NCBI RefSeq assembly: GCF_900019265.1 | Contig: NZ_CYGX02000009.1 | Span: 1 to 64,000 of the forward strand | DNA: 64,000 bases | From: Paraburkholderia ribeironis | Lineage (GTDB): Bacteria > Pseudomonadota > Gammaproteobacteria > Burkholderiales > Burkholderiaceae | Direction of reading: 5' to 3' | Shown: in pieces, positions 28,528 to 37,163 of the stretch | Layout: every line of letters begins with the position of its first letter | Numbering within the stretch: position 1 is the stretch's first letter | Translations under genes and position numbers: made by a program | The notes under the pieces: generated by a model | The model's database searches: none | What the model saw: only the letters and a program-made list of their open reading frames with translations | Told to the model about the DNA's origin: nothing

Positions 28528-29295
28528 TCAAAGTGAGCTGACCAGGTGGCCTCCATCGACCGCGACGACCGAACCCGTCATGAACGAGGAGCAACTGGAT
28601 GCCAACATGAGGAGCGGACCGTCGAGTTCCGATAGAGCTCCAAGCCGGCGCATGGGGATGCGCTTGATGAGTTGGGCTCCTGCGTCGGTCTCAAAGAAAT
28701 CGCGATTCAGGTCGGTTTCGAAATACCCCGGCGCAAGAGCGTTGACTCGGATTCGGTAGCGAGCGAGCTCCAAAGCCAACGCTTTGGTGAGTTGAATCAC
28801 GCCTGCCTTGCAGACAGCGTATGCCGTGACCTGCTGCGCCACGCGCAAACCGAGGATGGATGCAATGTTGATTACGTTTCCCGCGACCTCCGAGTCTTTC
28901 AACATCGTTGCGTAGGCTCGAGTCATCTTCCACACGCCATTGAGATTGACCTCGAGCGTCTGGTTCCATGACTCGTCCGTTGCAGCGAGCACGGGAGAAT
29001 GATGAGCAACCCCGGCGTTGTTGACGAGCACCGCCGGAGGTCCGAAGCGCTCATTCACTTCTTGCAAGCAACGTGCAATCGAGTCGGTACCGGTGACATC
29101 CAACTCGAAAGCTTGCGCAGTATAGCCCTCCTCGCAAAGAGCGCTGGCATGACCGGTGCCAAGCGCAATGCGACGCCCGCACATTGCAACCTGGCACCCT
29201 TGCGCCGCCAGCGTTTTGGAGAAGTGAAGTCCTAGTCCGCTGAACGCGCCCGTCACCAACACTGTTTTGCCCGTCAGTTCGAAGTCAAATGGCAT
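28528..29295 (-). CDS. Short-chain dehydrogenase/reductase, LvaD-like role
   Basis: A 255-residue classical SDR. The cofactor motif is TGAFSGLG, the NNAG motif is VLVNNAGVAHHS, and the catalytic residues lie in INIASILG (Ser) and YAVCK (Tyr, Lys). The end TGSVVAVDGGHLVSSL is normal. In context it would oxidise a 3-hydroxyacyl-CoA produced by the preceding kinase/dehydrogenase set, like LvaD in levulinate catabolism. It is the last gene of the long minus-strand unit; the ATG at 29295 has AAGGA upstream and lies 19 bases after the 2-oxoacid oxidoreductase stop. Confidence 0.84.
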   Translation of the reverse strand: MPFDFELTGKTVLVTGAFSGLGLHFSKTLAAQGCQVAMCGRRIALGTGHASALCEEGYTAQAFELDVTGTDSIARCLQEVNERFGPPAVLVNNAGVAHHSPVLAATDESWNQTLEVNLNGVWKMTRAYATMLKDSEVAGNVINIASILGLRVAQQVTAYAVCKAGVIQLTKALALELARYRIRVNALAPGYFETDLNRDFFETDAGAQLIKRIPMRRLGALSELDGPLLMLASSCSSFMTGSVVAVDGGHLVSSL

Positions 29296-29314
29296 GGCTG
29301 TCCTTTTTTCGCAA

Positions 29315-32300
29315 TCACGCGACCTGCTCAAGTTCAATGACGGACGGTTTGGACAACTGAGCGACGGCGTTGGTCCACTCAGCGTCAACCGACTTGAAGT
29401 TGCGCTCCTTGACGTGCCCGTACCCGCGAATTTTCTCGACCATCGTCGCGGCTCGTATCACAGCCTGGTAGTTTCGCGAATTGCCGTGGCGAAGAATCTC
29501 GTCGACCGTCTGCTCGTAGCGAGCAATCAAACCGCGCTCCATCCTGCGCTCGGCGGTGTAGCCGAAGATGTCGAGCGGCGTGCCCCGCAGTACCTTGAGC
29601 GGTGCAAGCAGGCGGAACGCAGGAAGTACCCATGCCCCGTATTCCTTCTTGCGCGGCTCCCCGGTCAGCTCGTCCTTGCGTGCGACCAGCGGCGGTGCCA
29701 GATTGAACGAGATTCGGAAGTTGCCGTCGAATTGCTGTTTGAGGCTTTCGACAAACTCGGGCGACGAATGGAGCCTTGCAACTTCGTATTCGTCCTTGTA
29801 GGCCAGGACCTTGAAATAGCTGTTGGCGACCGCTCGAGTAACGGTGTCCTGACGCGGCGAAACCTTCCGCTCCCAGTCGCGGACCCGGCTCACGAGCGCA
29901 CGGAAACGTTCCCCGTAAGCTGCGTTTTGGTACTCAGTCAGGAACTTCACCTTGCGCTCGATGAGTTCGTCGAGTGAAGTCGAAATACGCAGCGACTCGC
30001 GAACCGGCTTTGCTGCAACCAGCGCCCGCTCAGCAGAACTCGGAGACAGCGCCGCACGTCGTCCCCAGAGAAACGCTTCCTTGTTCATCTTCACGCCGGC
30101 TCCGTTCAGTTCGATAGCAGCGTCAATTGCGTCGGAGCCAATCGGGATGAGGCCCCGCTGAAAAGCGTAGCCGAGCATGAACATGTTTCCGGCAATTGTG
30201 TCGCCGAAGACGTTGAGCGCATATTTCGTCGCGTCTACGAACTCGACATACTCGCTGCCAACGGCTTTCCTGATGCTGTCGCACAGTTCCGAAGCCGGAA
30301 ACTTGAGATCAGGGTGTCGAGTGAACTCGCCCGTCATGACTTCATGCGTATTGATGAGCATGCGAGTCGAGCCCTTACGCGTCGCGGCGAGCGTCTTTCG
30401 ACTGGCCGCGACGACCATGTCACAGCCGAGAATTGCATCGGCACCGCCCGCAGCAATCCGGATGGCCTTGATATCCGCCGGACTCTTGCCGAATCGGAGG
30501 TGCGACCACACCGAGCCGCCCTTCTGGGCGAGACCGGCCATGTCGAGAATCCCGCAACCCTTGCCTTCGAGGTGCGCGGCCATGCCGAGGATTGCACCGA
30601 TAGTCACGACACCAGTGCCCCCCACGCCCGTCACGATGATGGAATACACACCATCTTCGAGAGACGGAAGTTGCGGCTCAACCAAGGCCGGAAAAAACTC
30701 GACATTCGGTTTGACTGTTCCGGCCTTCCGCAAGCTGCCGCCGTGGACCGTGACAAAGCTCGGGCAGAAGCCGTTGTTGCACGAATAATCCTTGTTACAC
30801 GCCGACTGGTCGATTTCGCGCTTGCGCCCGAATTCCGTCTCGAGAGGCAAAAGCGACACACAGTTGGATTTGACGCCGCAGTCGCCGCAACCCTCGCAAA
30901 CCAAGTCATTGATGACAAGACGCTTGGCCGGGTCGGGAAACTGCTTGCGTTTGCGACGCCTGCGCTTCTCTGCGGCGCAGGTCTGGTCATAGACGAGCGC
31001 CGTCACGCCGGGGATGTCTCGAAGTTCTTCCTGTACCTTCTGCAGCTCAGACCGGTGGTGAATTGTGACGCCCTTAGCCCAGCCAGCGTCGGCCGGGTAC
31101 TTCGAGGGGTCATCCGTCACGACAGCAATCCTCTTCACACCTTCGGCGTGGACCTGAGTCGTGATGGTCATCGGATTGAGCGTACCGTCGTGGCGCTGGC
31201 CACCAGTCATCGCCACCGCATCGTTGTAGAGAATCTTGAACGTGATGTTCGTTTTCGCCGCGACCGCTGCCCGAACAGCAAGCAGCCCAGAGTGGAAATA
31301 CGTCCCGTCACCCATGTTCTGGAACATGTGCTGCCGCTTCGAGAACGGTGCTTCTCCGACCCATGCCATTCCCTCGGCGCCCATCTGCGTGTAACCCAGC
31401 GTGTTGCGGTCCATCGTCTGCGCCATCCAGCTGCAGCCGATACCGGCGTATGCCTTGCTGCCTTCCGGAATAATGGTCGACGAGTTATGAGGACAGCCGC
31501 TACAGAAGTAGAAGCTGCGCAGCATGGCTTCGGGCGCGAACTCGACTTTGCTCAGTTCGGTGAGGAACGAAACACGGTCGGTGATGCGCTTGTCGCCGGT
31601 ACGTTGCGCGAGCCTTTGTCCCAGCGCGATAGCGACCTCAAGCGAGTTCAGCGACATCTCGACAGCGAATAGCTTCTTGCCATTCTCATCGTGCTTGCCG
31701 ATGACGACAGGCGCATTGGGCTCCCGATACAGGAAGTCCTTGACCTGGAACTCAAGAAGGCTTCGCTTTTCTTCAATGACCATGAGCAGGTCGAGGCCAG
31801 CGGCAAACTCACGAAGCCCTTCCGGTTCGAGAGGCCAGGTGCACGCGACCTTGTAAATGGACACGCCCATGGACTCGAGCTCGGCCGCTGAAATCTCGAG
31901 GTCGTCGATGGCTTGCAATAGGTCCAGGTAGCTCTTGCCGTGCGTGACGATACCAATTCGCGCGCCCGGTTTGCCCAACGTAACCCGATCGAGGTGGTTG
32001 GCGCGAACGAAAGCACGAACAGCATCGAGCTTGTAATTGTGAAGGCGGAATTCCTGTTCCTGCGGGGTATCGGGCTGACGAACATTGAGGCCGCCCGCGG
32101 GCATCGGGACCGCCTCGGGCAGCACCGGTGCCACACGATTGAGCTCAACGTCGATTGCCGCTGACGCGTCTGCCGTGTCTTTCACGCACTTGAGGCCAAC
32201 CCAGCACCCGGAGTACCGCGACAACGCCCAGCCATACAGACCATAGTCGAGGATTTCCTGCACGCCGCTCGGGCTCAAAACAGGAATGCACGCATCGACT

Positions 32301-32788
32301 AATGCGAACTCGGACTGGTGACATGTCGTCGACGACTCGCAAGTGTGGTCATCGCCCATCAATAGCAGGACACCGCCGTGCTTTGAGCTACCGGCCAGAT
32401 TTGCGTGGCGGAAGGCGTCACCGCTTCGGTCAACGCCCGGGCCTTTGCCGTACCAGATTCCGAAGACGCCATCGTATTTGCCTTCGCCAGTCAGCTCGGC
32501 CTGCTGACTTCCCCAGACAGCGGATGCTGCGAGGTCCTCGTTCACCCCAGGCACGAAAACGACGTTCGCTTCGCCTAGAAACTTCTTGGCCTTGCCTAAC
32601 TCGGCGTCATAGGTGCCGAGCGGCGAACCACGATAGCCCGAGATGTACCCGGCCGTGTTCAGGCCGTTCGCCTTGTCTCGGCGGTGCTGCATCAGAGGCA
32701 GCCGGACAAGTGCCTGGACGCCGGTCAGAAAAATCCGTCCGTCGTCGAGTGCGAACTTGTCGTCGAGGGTTACTTTGCGCAGAGTCAC
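29315..32788 (-). CDS. Indolepyruvate-type 2-oxoacid:ferredoxin oxidoreductase, fused
   Basis: A 1157-residue protein joining both subunit types of indolepyruvate:ferredoxin oxidoreductase. It converts a 2-oxo acid plus CoA to acyl-CoA and CO2. The TPP half shows GYISGYRGSPLGTYD near residue 50 and QNMGDGTYFHSG around 490. A cysteine-rich Fe-S segment (CEGCGDCGVKSNC, then a second Cys cluster ending NNGFCPSF) lies at about residues 625-665. The gamma part has TGVGGTGVVTIGAIL, and a C-terminal extension follows. The start is GTG at 32788 with a strong AAGGAGG and a GTGA overlap with the upstream gene's stop. No ferredoxin gene is nearby. Confidence 0.87.
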   Translation of the reverse strand: MTLRKVTLDDKFALDDGRIFLTGVQALVRLPLMQHRRDKANGLNTAGYISGYRGSPLGTYDAELGKAKKFLGEANVVFVPGVNEDLAASAVWGSQQAELTGEGKYDGVFGIWYGKGPGVDRSGDAFRHANLAGSSKHGGVLLLMGDDHTCESSTTCHQSEFALVDACIPVLSPSGVQEILDYGLYGWALSRYSGCWVGLKCVKDTADASAAIDVELNRVAPVLPEAVPMPAGGLNVRQPDTPQEQEFRLHNYKLDAVRAFVRANHLDRVTLGKPGARIGIVTHGKSYLDLLQAIDDLEISAAELESMGVSIYKVACTWPLEPEGLREFAAGLDLLMVIEEKRSLLEFQVKDFLYREPNAPVVIGKHDENGKKLFAVEMSLNSLEVAIALGQRLAQRTGDKRITDRVSFLTELSKVEFAPEAMLRSFYFCSGCPHNSSTIIPEGSKAYAGIGCSWMAQTMDRNTLGYTQMGAEGMAWVGEAPFSKRQHMFQNMGDGTYFHSGLLAVRAAVAAKTNITFKILYNDAVAMTGGQRHDGTLNPMTITTQVHAEGVKRIAVVTDDPSKYPADAGWAKGVTIHHRSELQKVQEELRDIPGVTALVYDQTCAAEKRRRRKRKQFPDPAKRLVINDLVCEGCGDCGVKSNCVSLLPLETEFGRKREIDQSACNKDYSCNNGFCPSFVTVHGGSLRKAGTVKPNVEFFPALVEPQLPSLEDGVYSIIVTGVGGTGVVTIGAILGMAAHLEGKGCGILDMAGLAQKGGSVWSHLRFGKSPADIKAIRIAAGGADAILGCDMVVAASRKTLAATRKGSTRMLINTHEVMTGEFTRHPDLKFPASELCDSIRKAVGSEYVEFVDATKYALNVFGDTIAGNMFMLGYAFQRGLIPIGSDAIDAAIELNGAGVKMNKEAFLWGRRAALSPSSAERALVAAKPVRESLRISTSLDELIERKVKFLTEYQNAAYGERFRALVSRVRDWERKVSPRQDTVTRAVANSYFKVLAYKDEYEVARLHSSPEFVESLKQQFDGNFRISFNLAPPLVARKDELTGEPRKKEYGAWVLPAFRLLAPLKVLRGTPLDIFGYTAERRMERGLIARYEQTVDEILRHGNSRNYQAVIRAATMVEKIRGYGHVKERNFKSVDAEWTNAVAQLSKPSVIELEQVA

Positions 32789-34020
32789 GATTCCTCCTTC
32801 GAGGCAACGCCTTCGGCTGATTGCTCTTGCCAGTCCCACATCGTACTTTCGGGCTCGAGAAGCGAGCGCGCCACGACCATCTTATGAACTTCCGAAGCGC
32901 CGTCGACGAGTCGCGCCTGACGGGCATACCGATACATCCACTCGAGGACAGTGTCCTTGGAATAACCTTTGGCACCGTGCAGTTGAATGGCGGTATCAAT
33001 GACCTGATGCAACGTCTCGGAGGCCGCGATTTTGGCCATCGAAATTTCCGGCCGAGCGAAGTCCCCGGTGTCGAGGCACCAAGCGGCACGCATGGTTAGC
33101 AGGCGAGCCACGTCCAGCTTCATTGCGGCTTCACCAAGCATCCATTGGACGCCCTCGCGCGCTGAGAGCAGGTCTGCACCAGTTCTTCTGAAATTGACGT
33201 GGCCGACAGCGAGCTCAAGGGCTCGGCGCGCCATACCATTCCACCGCATACAGTGAGTCAGGCGGGCGGTACCCAGCCGGATTTGGGTGGCTTTCAGACC
33301 ATCGCCGACTTCCATCAGTCGATGTTCGTCCGGAATCTCGAGACCATCGAACTCGATTTCGCAATGACCACCGTGCTCCTCCGGTCCCATAATCGGGATG
33401 CGCCGAACGATACGCCAACCCGGCGTGTCCGCGTGGAAGAGGAATGCAGAGAGACCCTTGCGCGAATCGGAAGAGGTGCGCGCAATGAGGATGAAGTGGG
33501 TCGCTACCTCTGCGCCGGTGATGAACCATTTGCGCCCGCGAATCACCCATTTGTCGCCTGAGCGTTGCGCCGTCGTCAGCATCATCGACGGGTCGGAGCC
33601 AGCGCCGGGAGCCGGTTCTGTCATCGCGAACGCGGAGCGAACTTTGCCATCGATGATGGGCTGCAGCCACTGGTCCTTTTGAGCCGGCGTCGCGACCTTG
33701 TTGAGGAGAATCATGTTGCCGTCGTCCGGCGCGGCTGAGTTGAACACGACCGGTCCGAAAATCGAACGGTTCATCTCCTCGTAGCAGACTGCCATCCGCG
33801 CGACGGACAACCCACCACCGCCGCGTTCGCGCGGCATCTGCAGCGCCCACATGCCGCTTTCGCGAGCTCGAGCGCGCAGTTCCTCGAGCAGTCCCTCTTC
33901 AATGTTTTCGTGCTCATCGTAGGATTCGGAACGCGATTCGAGAGGAATGAGAACATCGTCGACGAAACTGCGAATCTGGTCGCGCAACTTGCGCGTGGTG
34001 CTGTCAATCGAGAAATCCAT
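32785..34020 (-). CDS. Acyl-CoA dehydrogenase of the ACAD10/11 - LvaC type
   Basis: A 411-residue acyl-CoA dehydrogenase fold. FAD-binding segments include AFAMTEPAPGAGSDPS and WFITGAEVATHF. At the position where classical enzymes have a catalytic Glu in YEGT there is Asp: D373 in LVDGASEVHK, the pattern of the ACAD10/11 and FadE2 branch. In LvaC this fold acts with a 4-phosphorylated acyl-CoA to eliminate phosphate rather than perform ordinary desaturation. It follows the kinase and the DUF6285-like gene, the same order as lvaA-lvaB-lvaC. Its stop overlaps the next gene's GTG start. Confidence 0.82.
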   Translation of the reverse strand: MDFSIDSTTRKLRDQIRSFVDDVLIPLESRSESYDEHENIEEGLLEELRARARESGMWALQMPRERGGGGLSVARMAVCYEEMNRSIFGPVVFNSAAPDDGNMILLNKVATPAQKDQWLQPIIDGKVRSAFAMTEPAPGAGSDPSMMLTTAQRSGDKWVIRGRKWFITGAEVATHFILIARTSSDSRKGLSAFLFHADTPGWRIVRRIPIMGPEEHGGHCEIEFDGLEIPDEHRLMEVGDGLKATQIRLGTARLTHCMRWNGMARRALELAVGHVNFRRTGADLLSAREGVQWMLGEAAMKLDVARLLTMRAAWCLDTGDFARPEISMAKIAASETLHQVIDTAIQLHGAKGYSKDTVLEWMYRYARQARLVDGASEVHKMVVARSLLEPESTMWDWQEQSAEGVASKEES

Positions 34021-34022
34021 TT

Positions 34023-34385
34023 TCAGTGCGCCTGTGAGGAGTTTTTGACGAATTGTTCGAGGACCCGCGGGTTGTCGACCAGGAGTTGTCGAACCAGCCG
34101 CTTGCGAAGACTCAAGACCAACGTTTCGCGCATCGCGGAGCCTTCATCGAACTGCCCCGCACGGATGCCGCACACCACCGCAGCGTCATCCAGCAAGTCG
34201 TCGGCACACGTGAAGCCAGAGCTGTCGTGCTCTGAAACGCCAAAATGTCGCGCGACGATGCGCAAAGCATTGGCAACCATCAAGGCGTTGTAGCGGCCGT
34301 GCTTTGTCAGAGCGGGAACGACCTCGCTGGTCAACGTGCTTTGCGCAATGTCGAGGAGGTCGACCATCTTCTTCGTGGCATCCAT
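34023..34385 (-). CDS. Small DUF6285-like protein, LvaB-like partner of the kinase
   Basis: A 120-residue helical protein. The segment GRYNALMVANALRIVARHF (residues 30-48) is the best-conserved block I know of in DUF6285 proteins, which accompany APH-type kinases and acyl-CoA dehydrogenases. LvaB of Pseudomonas is a small protein required by the kinase LvaA; position and size agree here, but I cannot confirm sequence homology. Its ATG shares one base with the kinase stop (TGATG), a strong sign of coupled translation and a stable complex. It ends two bases before the dehydrogenase start. Confidence 0.65.
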   Translation of the reverse strand: MDATKKMVDLLDIAQSTLTSEVVPALTKHGRYNALMVANALRIVARHFGVSEHDSSGFTCADDLLDDAAVVCGIRAGQFDEGSAMRETLVLSLRKRLVRQLLVDNPRVLEQFVKNSSQAH

Positions 34386-35464
34386 CAGCGAATCTCCAGA
34401 AGGTTCAGCGCTTCCAAAGCGAGGGCCGACACGAGACGACCCGATAGCGCGAGCTCAAGGCTGCGCTGAGCGCCAGATACATGGCGCTGCTCCTGATGAA
34501 GCGCGATGACTGCCCACTTGACCTGCGCAAGGGCTTGCCAGTCGAGCAGCTCAGCAGGCTCAACGCGGCGCCTTGTTGCTTCGTGGTATCCGTCCAGAAA
34601 GTTCTGGAGCGGACCGACACCGCCGCCGCCCATCTCGTTACGGCCAAAGCGCCAGCACGGAGCGGTAAACCACCCCAGGTCTTCATTGGGATGCCCCCAT
34701 CCGGAGAACTCCCAATCCAAAATTGCCGTCACGCGACCCTCGTCGACCATGTAGTTGCCGGTCCGATAGTCGCCGTGACAGAAAACCGCCTCCGTTACGC
34801 CGCCCAGCCTTACTTCCAGTTCGCGCAGGCACAACTCGAGCGCGGGATGAGGTTCTGGTTGATCATCGAGCTGTTTGCGAATATGGTCAATCGATGCAGA
34901 CGCGGGAAATCGGGGAGGCTCACCAAAGACGGCGCGTGCATGATTGGCCGGCGTACGGTGCACGGTGCCGAGAAGCACACCGAGTTCGAATGAGAGTGCC
35001 TCGCGGTTGGGCACATACTCGTCGTTCTTTGCGAGCAGATGGCCAGCGGTGATGCCGGACACGAATTCCAGAATGAAGAACGGCTTCCCGATGACACGTG
35101 GGTCATTACAAAAGCCCTCGGGCCGCGCCACGCGTGCACCGTTCTCAAACGCCAACCGGTAACGGTAAAACTCTTCCTCTCGCGTACAACTTGTCGGAAT
35201 AGCCGCGTCCGCATCGGTACGTAGGACCAGCGAGGAGCCATCGGTCATTTCGAGCCGCCAGTTCTCCTGGATTGCACCACCGGACAATCGCGATGCCCGG
35301 GCGACCCGCGAATCCGAGATGTCGTGCAGGGCTAGCCACTTGCCGACCCGCGCGAGCGCGCCGTCATCCGCCAGACCTTCAATGCCAATAGATTCGCGGC
35401 TCGGAACTGTCGATTCATGCAGCAGTCCTGAGACCGCATTCTTCGTATTCTCAAGCTTGCTCAT
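34385..35464 (-). CDS. APH-fold phosphotransferase, LvaA / ACAD11-kinase type
   Basis: A 359-residue kinase of the aminoglycoside phosphotransferase fold. The catalytic loop FCHGDYRTGNYMV is near residue 229 and the metal aspartate lies in AILDWEFSGWGHP. N-terminal features include LSGGAIQENWRLEM and LRTDADAAIP. Proteins of this subgroup, LvaA in bacteria and the kinase domain of mammalian ACAD10/11, phosphorylate the 4-hydroxyl of 4-hydroxyacyl-CoAs; antibiotic resistance is not implied. The ATG at 35464 has AGGAG seven bases upstream. A 191-base gap with a hairpin separates it from livF. Confidence 0.8.
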   Translation of the reverse strand: MSKLENTKNAVSGLLHESTVPSRESIGIEGLADDGALARVGKWLALHDISDSRVARASRLSGGAIQENWRLEMTDGSSLVLRTDADAAIPTSCTREEEFYRYRLAFENGARVARPEGFCNDPRVIGKPFFILEFVSGITAGHLLAKNDEYVPNREALSFELGVLLGTVHRTPANHARAVFGEPPRFPASASIDHIRKQLDDQPEPHPALELCLRELEVRLGGVTEAVFCHGDYRTGNYMVDEGRVTAILDWEFSGWGHPNEDLGWFTAPCWRFGRNEMGGGGVGPLQNFLDGYHEATRRRVEPAELLDWQALAQVKWAVIALHQEQRHVSGAQRSLELALSGRLVSALALEALNLLEIR

Positions 35465-35596
35465 ACACAACTCCTGCAATGGGGCGTCATGGCCGCAATG
35501 ACGGTCTTGGACCAGCCCTGGCCACCATCAAGTCCCCGCCTGCGCGTGAACACCGAACTCGACGAGTGAGACAGCTTGTCCACCGGAATGAGGAAA

Positions 35597-35633
35597 TGGT
35601 GGCGCTGCCTGCGTATTGACGCAGCGACCACCA
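35597..35633 (-). other. Hairpin between livF and the kinase gene
   Basis: TGGTGG (35597-35602) pairs with CCACCA (35628-35633), and inside it CTGCGT (35609-35614) pairs with ACGCAG (35619-35624). It sits just after the livF stop on the minus-strand transcript. The T run after it is poor, so partial termination or processing that gives the transporter more mRNA than the enzymes is a reasonable guess. Confidence 0.4.
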
Positions 35634-35655
35634 ACCTGACTTTTGCGAGTTGTCG

Positions 35656-36375
35656 CTAATGCGGGCGTCCACCGAGATAGAGTCTGCGCATCTCGTCACT
35701 CTCCAGCAACTCCGACGCCTTGCCCTCGAGGGCGACCTGGCCCATTGAGAGCACGTAGGTTCGGTCGGATATGCGCAGAGCTTCCGTCGCATTCTGCTCG
35801 ACCATCAACACACCGATACGCTCCGTGTTCCGCAGTTCGACGATGGCATTGAATACCTCGCCGAGCATCTTCGGAGAGAGCCCGGCCGACGGCTCATCGA
35901 GAAGCAGAAAACGCGGACGAGGCATCAGCGCACGGGCAAGCGACAGAATCTGGCGTTCTCCGCCAGACAAGCTGGATGCACGTGCACGTAACTTCCGCTT
36001 GAGGACTGGGTACGCGATGCACAGTTCATCAAGTCGCTGCTTTTTGTCATGCTCCTGCATGAACTGACCACCCAAGACCAGGTTCTCCCATACCGAGAGT
36101 GACCCGAAGACGTTATCCGTTTGTGGAACGAAGCCGATGTCGTGCTTCCTGACCTTCTTGAAGACAGGGACCTGACCGATATTTTTCTCGTCCAGGGTGA
36201 TTGTTCCTTCGCGCGGATGCAGGAAGCCGGCAACGGTCTTGAGTAATGTCGATTTCCCGCAGCCATTCGGACCGAGGATTGTGACGATTTCCAACTGCTT
36301 CGCGATGATTGAAATGCCGCGAAGGATGTCCACATCGCGTGTGTAACCGGCGACGACGTTGTTGACGGCAATCAT
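35656..36375 (-). CDS. livF: Branched-chain-type ABC transporter ATPase (LivF)
   Basis: A 239-residue ABC ATPase of the LivF type. Walker A is GPNGCGKST, the signature is LSGGERQ, Walker B is FLLLDEPSAGLSP, and the LivF-typical VEQNATEALRISDRTYVL follows. It powers uptake with LivG, LivM and LivH. The ATG overlaps the livG stop by ATGA. Although the family is named after leucine/isoleucine/valine uptake, these importers also take amides, aromatic compounds and hydroxy acids. Confidence 0.9.
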   Translation of the reverse strand: MIAVNNVVAGYTRDVDILRGISIIAKQLEIVTILGPNGCGKSTLLKTVAGFLHPREGTITLDEKNIGQVPVFKKVRKHDIGFVPQTDNVFGSLSVWENLVLGGQFMQEHDKKQRLDELCIAYPVLKRKLRARASSLSGGERQILSLARALMPRPRFLLLDEPSAGLSPKMLGEVFNAIVELRNTERIGVLMVEQNATEALRISDRTYVLSMGQVALEGKASELLESDEMRRLYLGGRPH

Positions 36376-37163
36376 GCAGTCACCCCCGCGACCTGGTATT
36401 GGCCACTCGGCTTCTTGCCAAGGTAAGCCTCCACAACACTTTCGTGGCTCTCGAGTTCGCACGGGAGGCAGTCCGCAACCGTTTTGCCTTTGTCCAGCAC
36501 GACGCAACGGCTACACGTTTCCGAGATGAAGTGCATATCGTGCTCAATAATGACGAGCGTGATGCCTTGCTCGTTGATGCGCTTGAGTGTCGATACAAGC
36601 TCCGCGCGCAAATTGGGGTGAACGCCGGCCATTGGCTCATCGAGCAGAAGCAGCGCGGGTTGCTCCATCATCGCGCACGCGATGCCGAGCAACTTTTTCT
36701 GGCCACCAGAGATGGACGCGGCGGGAAGGTGCGCCACCTTCGTGAGTAGCAATTCTGCGAGGAGATGCTGGGCTCGCGAGCGTGTGTCGCGCTCAAGCCT
36801 GCGAGTCGAACCCGACCTGCAGAACGTGCTAAACAGGCCGTGCTTCTGAATCGACGCTGCCATCACCACTTCTTCTACGCTCATGCGGGTGGGCATCGAC
36901 GGCAGCTGAAACGTCCGGCGCACGCCTTTCGCAGCAATCTCATGCGACGACATACCGTTGACCGGCTCTCCACGGATTTCGATAAGACCGTTATCGATGG
37001 GACAGTAGCCGGTGATAGTGTTGAGCACCGTGCTCTTGCCGCAACCGTTCGGTCCGAGCAGGCCTACGATTTCGCCCGCCCGTACCTGAAAGCTAAGGCC
37101 AGTCAGTACGGTATTGCCGCCAAAGGACTTGTGAACGTCGTGCAAGCGAAGCATTGTGTTCAT
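36372..37163 (-). CDS. livG: Branched-chain-type ABC transporter ATPase (LivG)
   Basis: A 263-residue ABC ATPase of the LivG type. Walker A is GPNGCGKST, Walker B is LLLLDEPMAGVHP, and EHDMHFISETCSRCVVLDKG is LivG-like. The signature is ISGGQKK in place of LSGGQ, a minor variant seen in the family. It overlaps both neighbours by ATGA (livM stop and livF start), so the ATPases and permeases are translationally coupled. Confidence 0.9.
   Translation of the reverse strand: MNTMLRLHDVHKSFGGNTVLTGLSFQVRAGEIVGLLGPNGCGKSTVLNTITGYCPIDNGLIEIRGEPVNGMSSHEIAAKGVRRTFQLPSMPTRMSVEEVVMAASIQKHGLFSTFCRSGSTRRLERDTRSRAQHLLAELLLTKVAHLPAASISGGQKKLLGIACAMMEQPALLLLDEPMAGVHPNLRAELVSTLKRINEQGITLVIIEHDMHFISETCSRCVVLDKGKTVADCLPCELESHESVVEAYLGKKPSGQYQVAGVTA

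Noticed and set aside
34385..35464. Aminoglycoside resistance gene
   Set aside because: The APH fold is present, but the neighbours (DUF6285-like protein, acyl-CoA dehydrogenase, SDR) mark the LvaA/ACAD11 metabolic subgroup; nothing suggests resistance.
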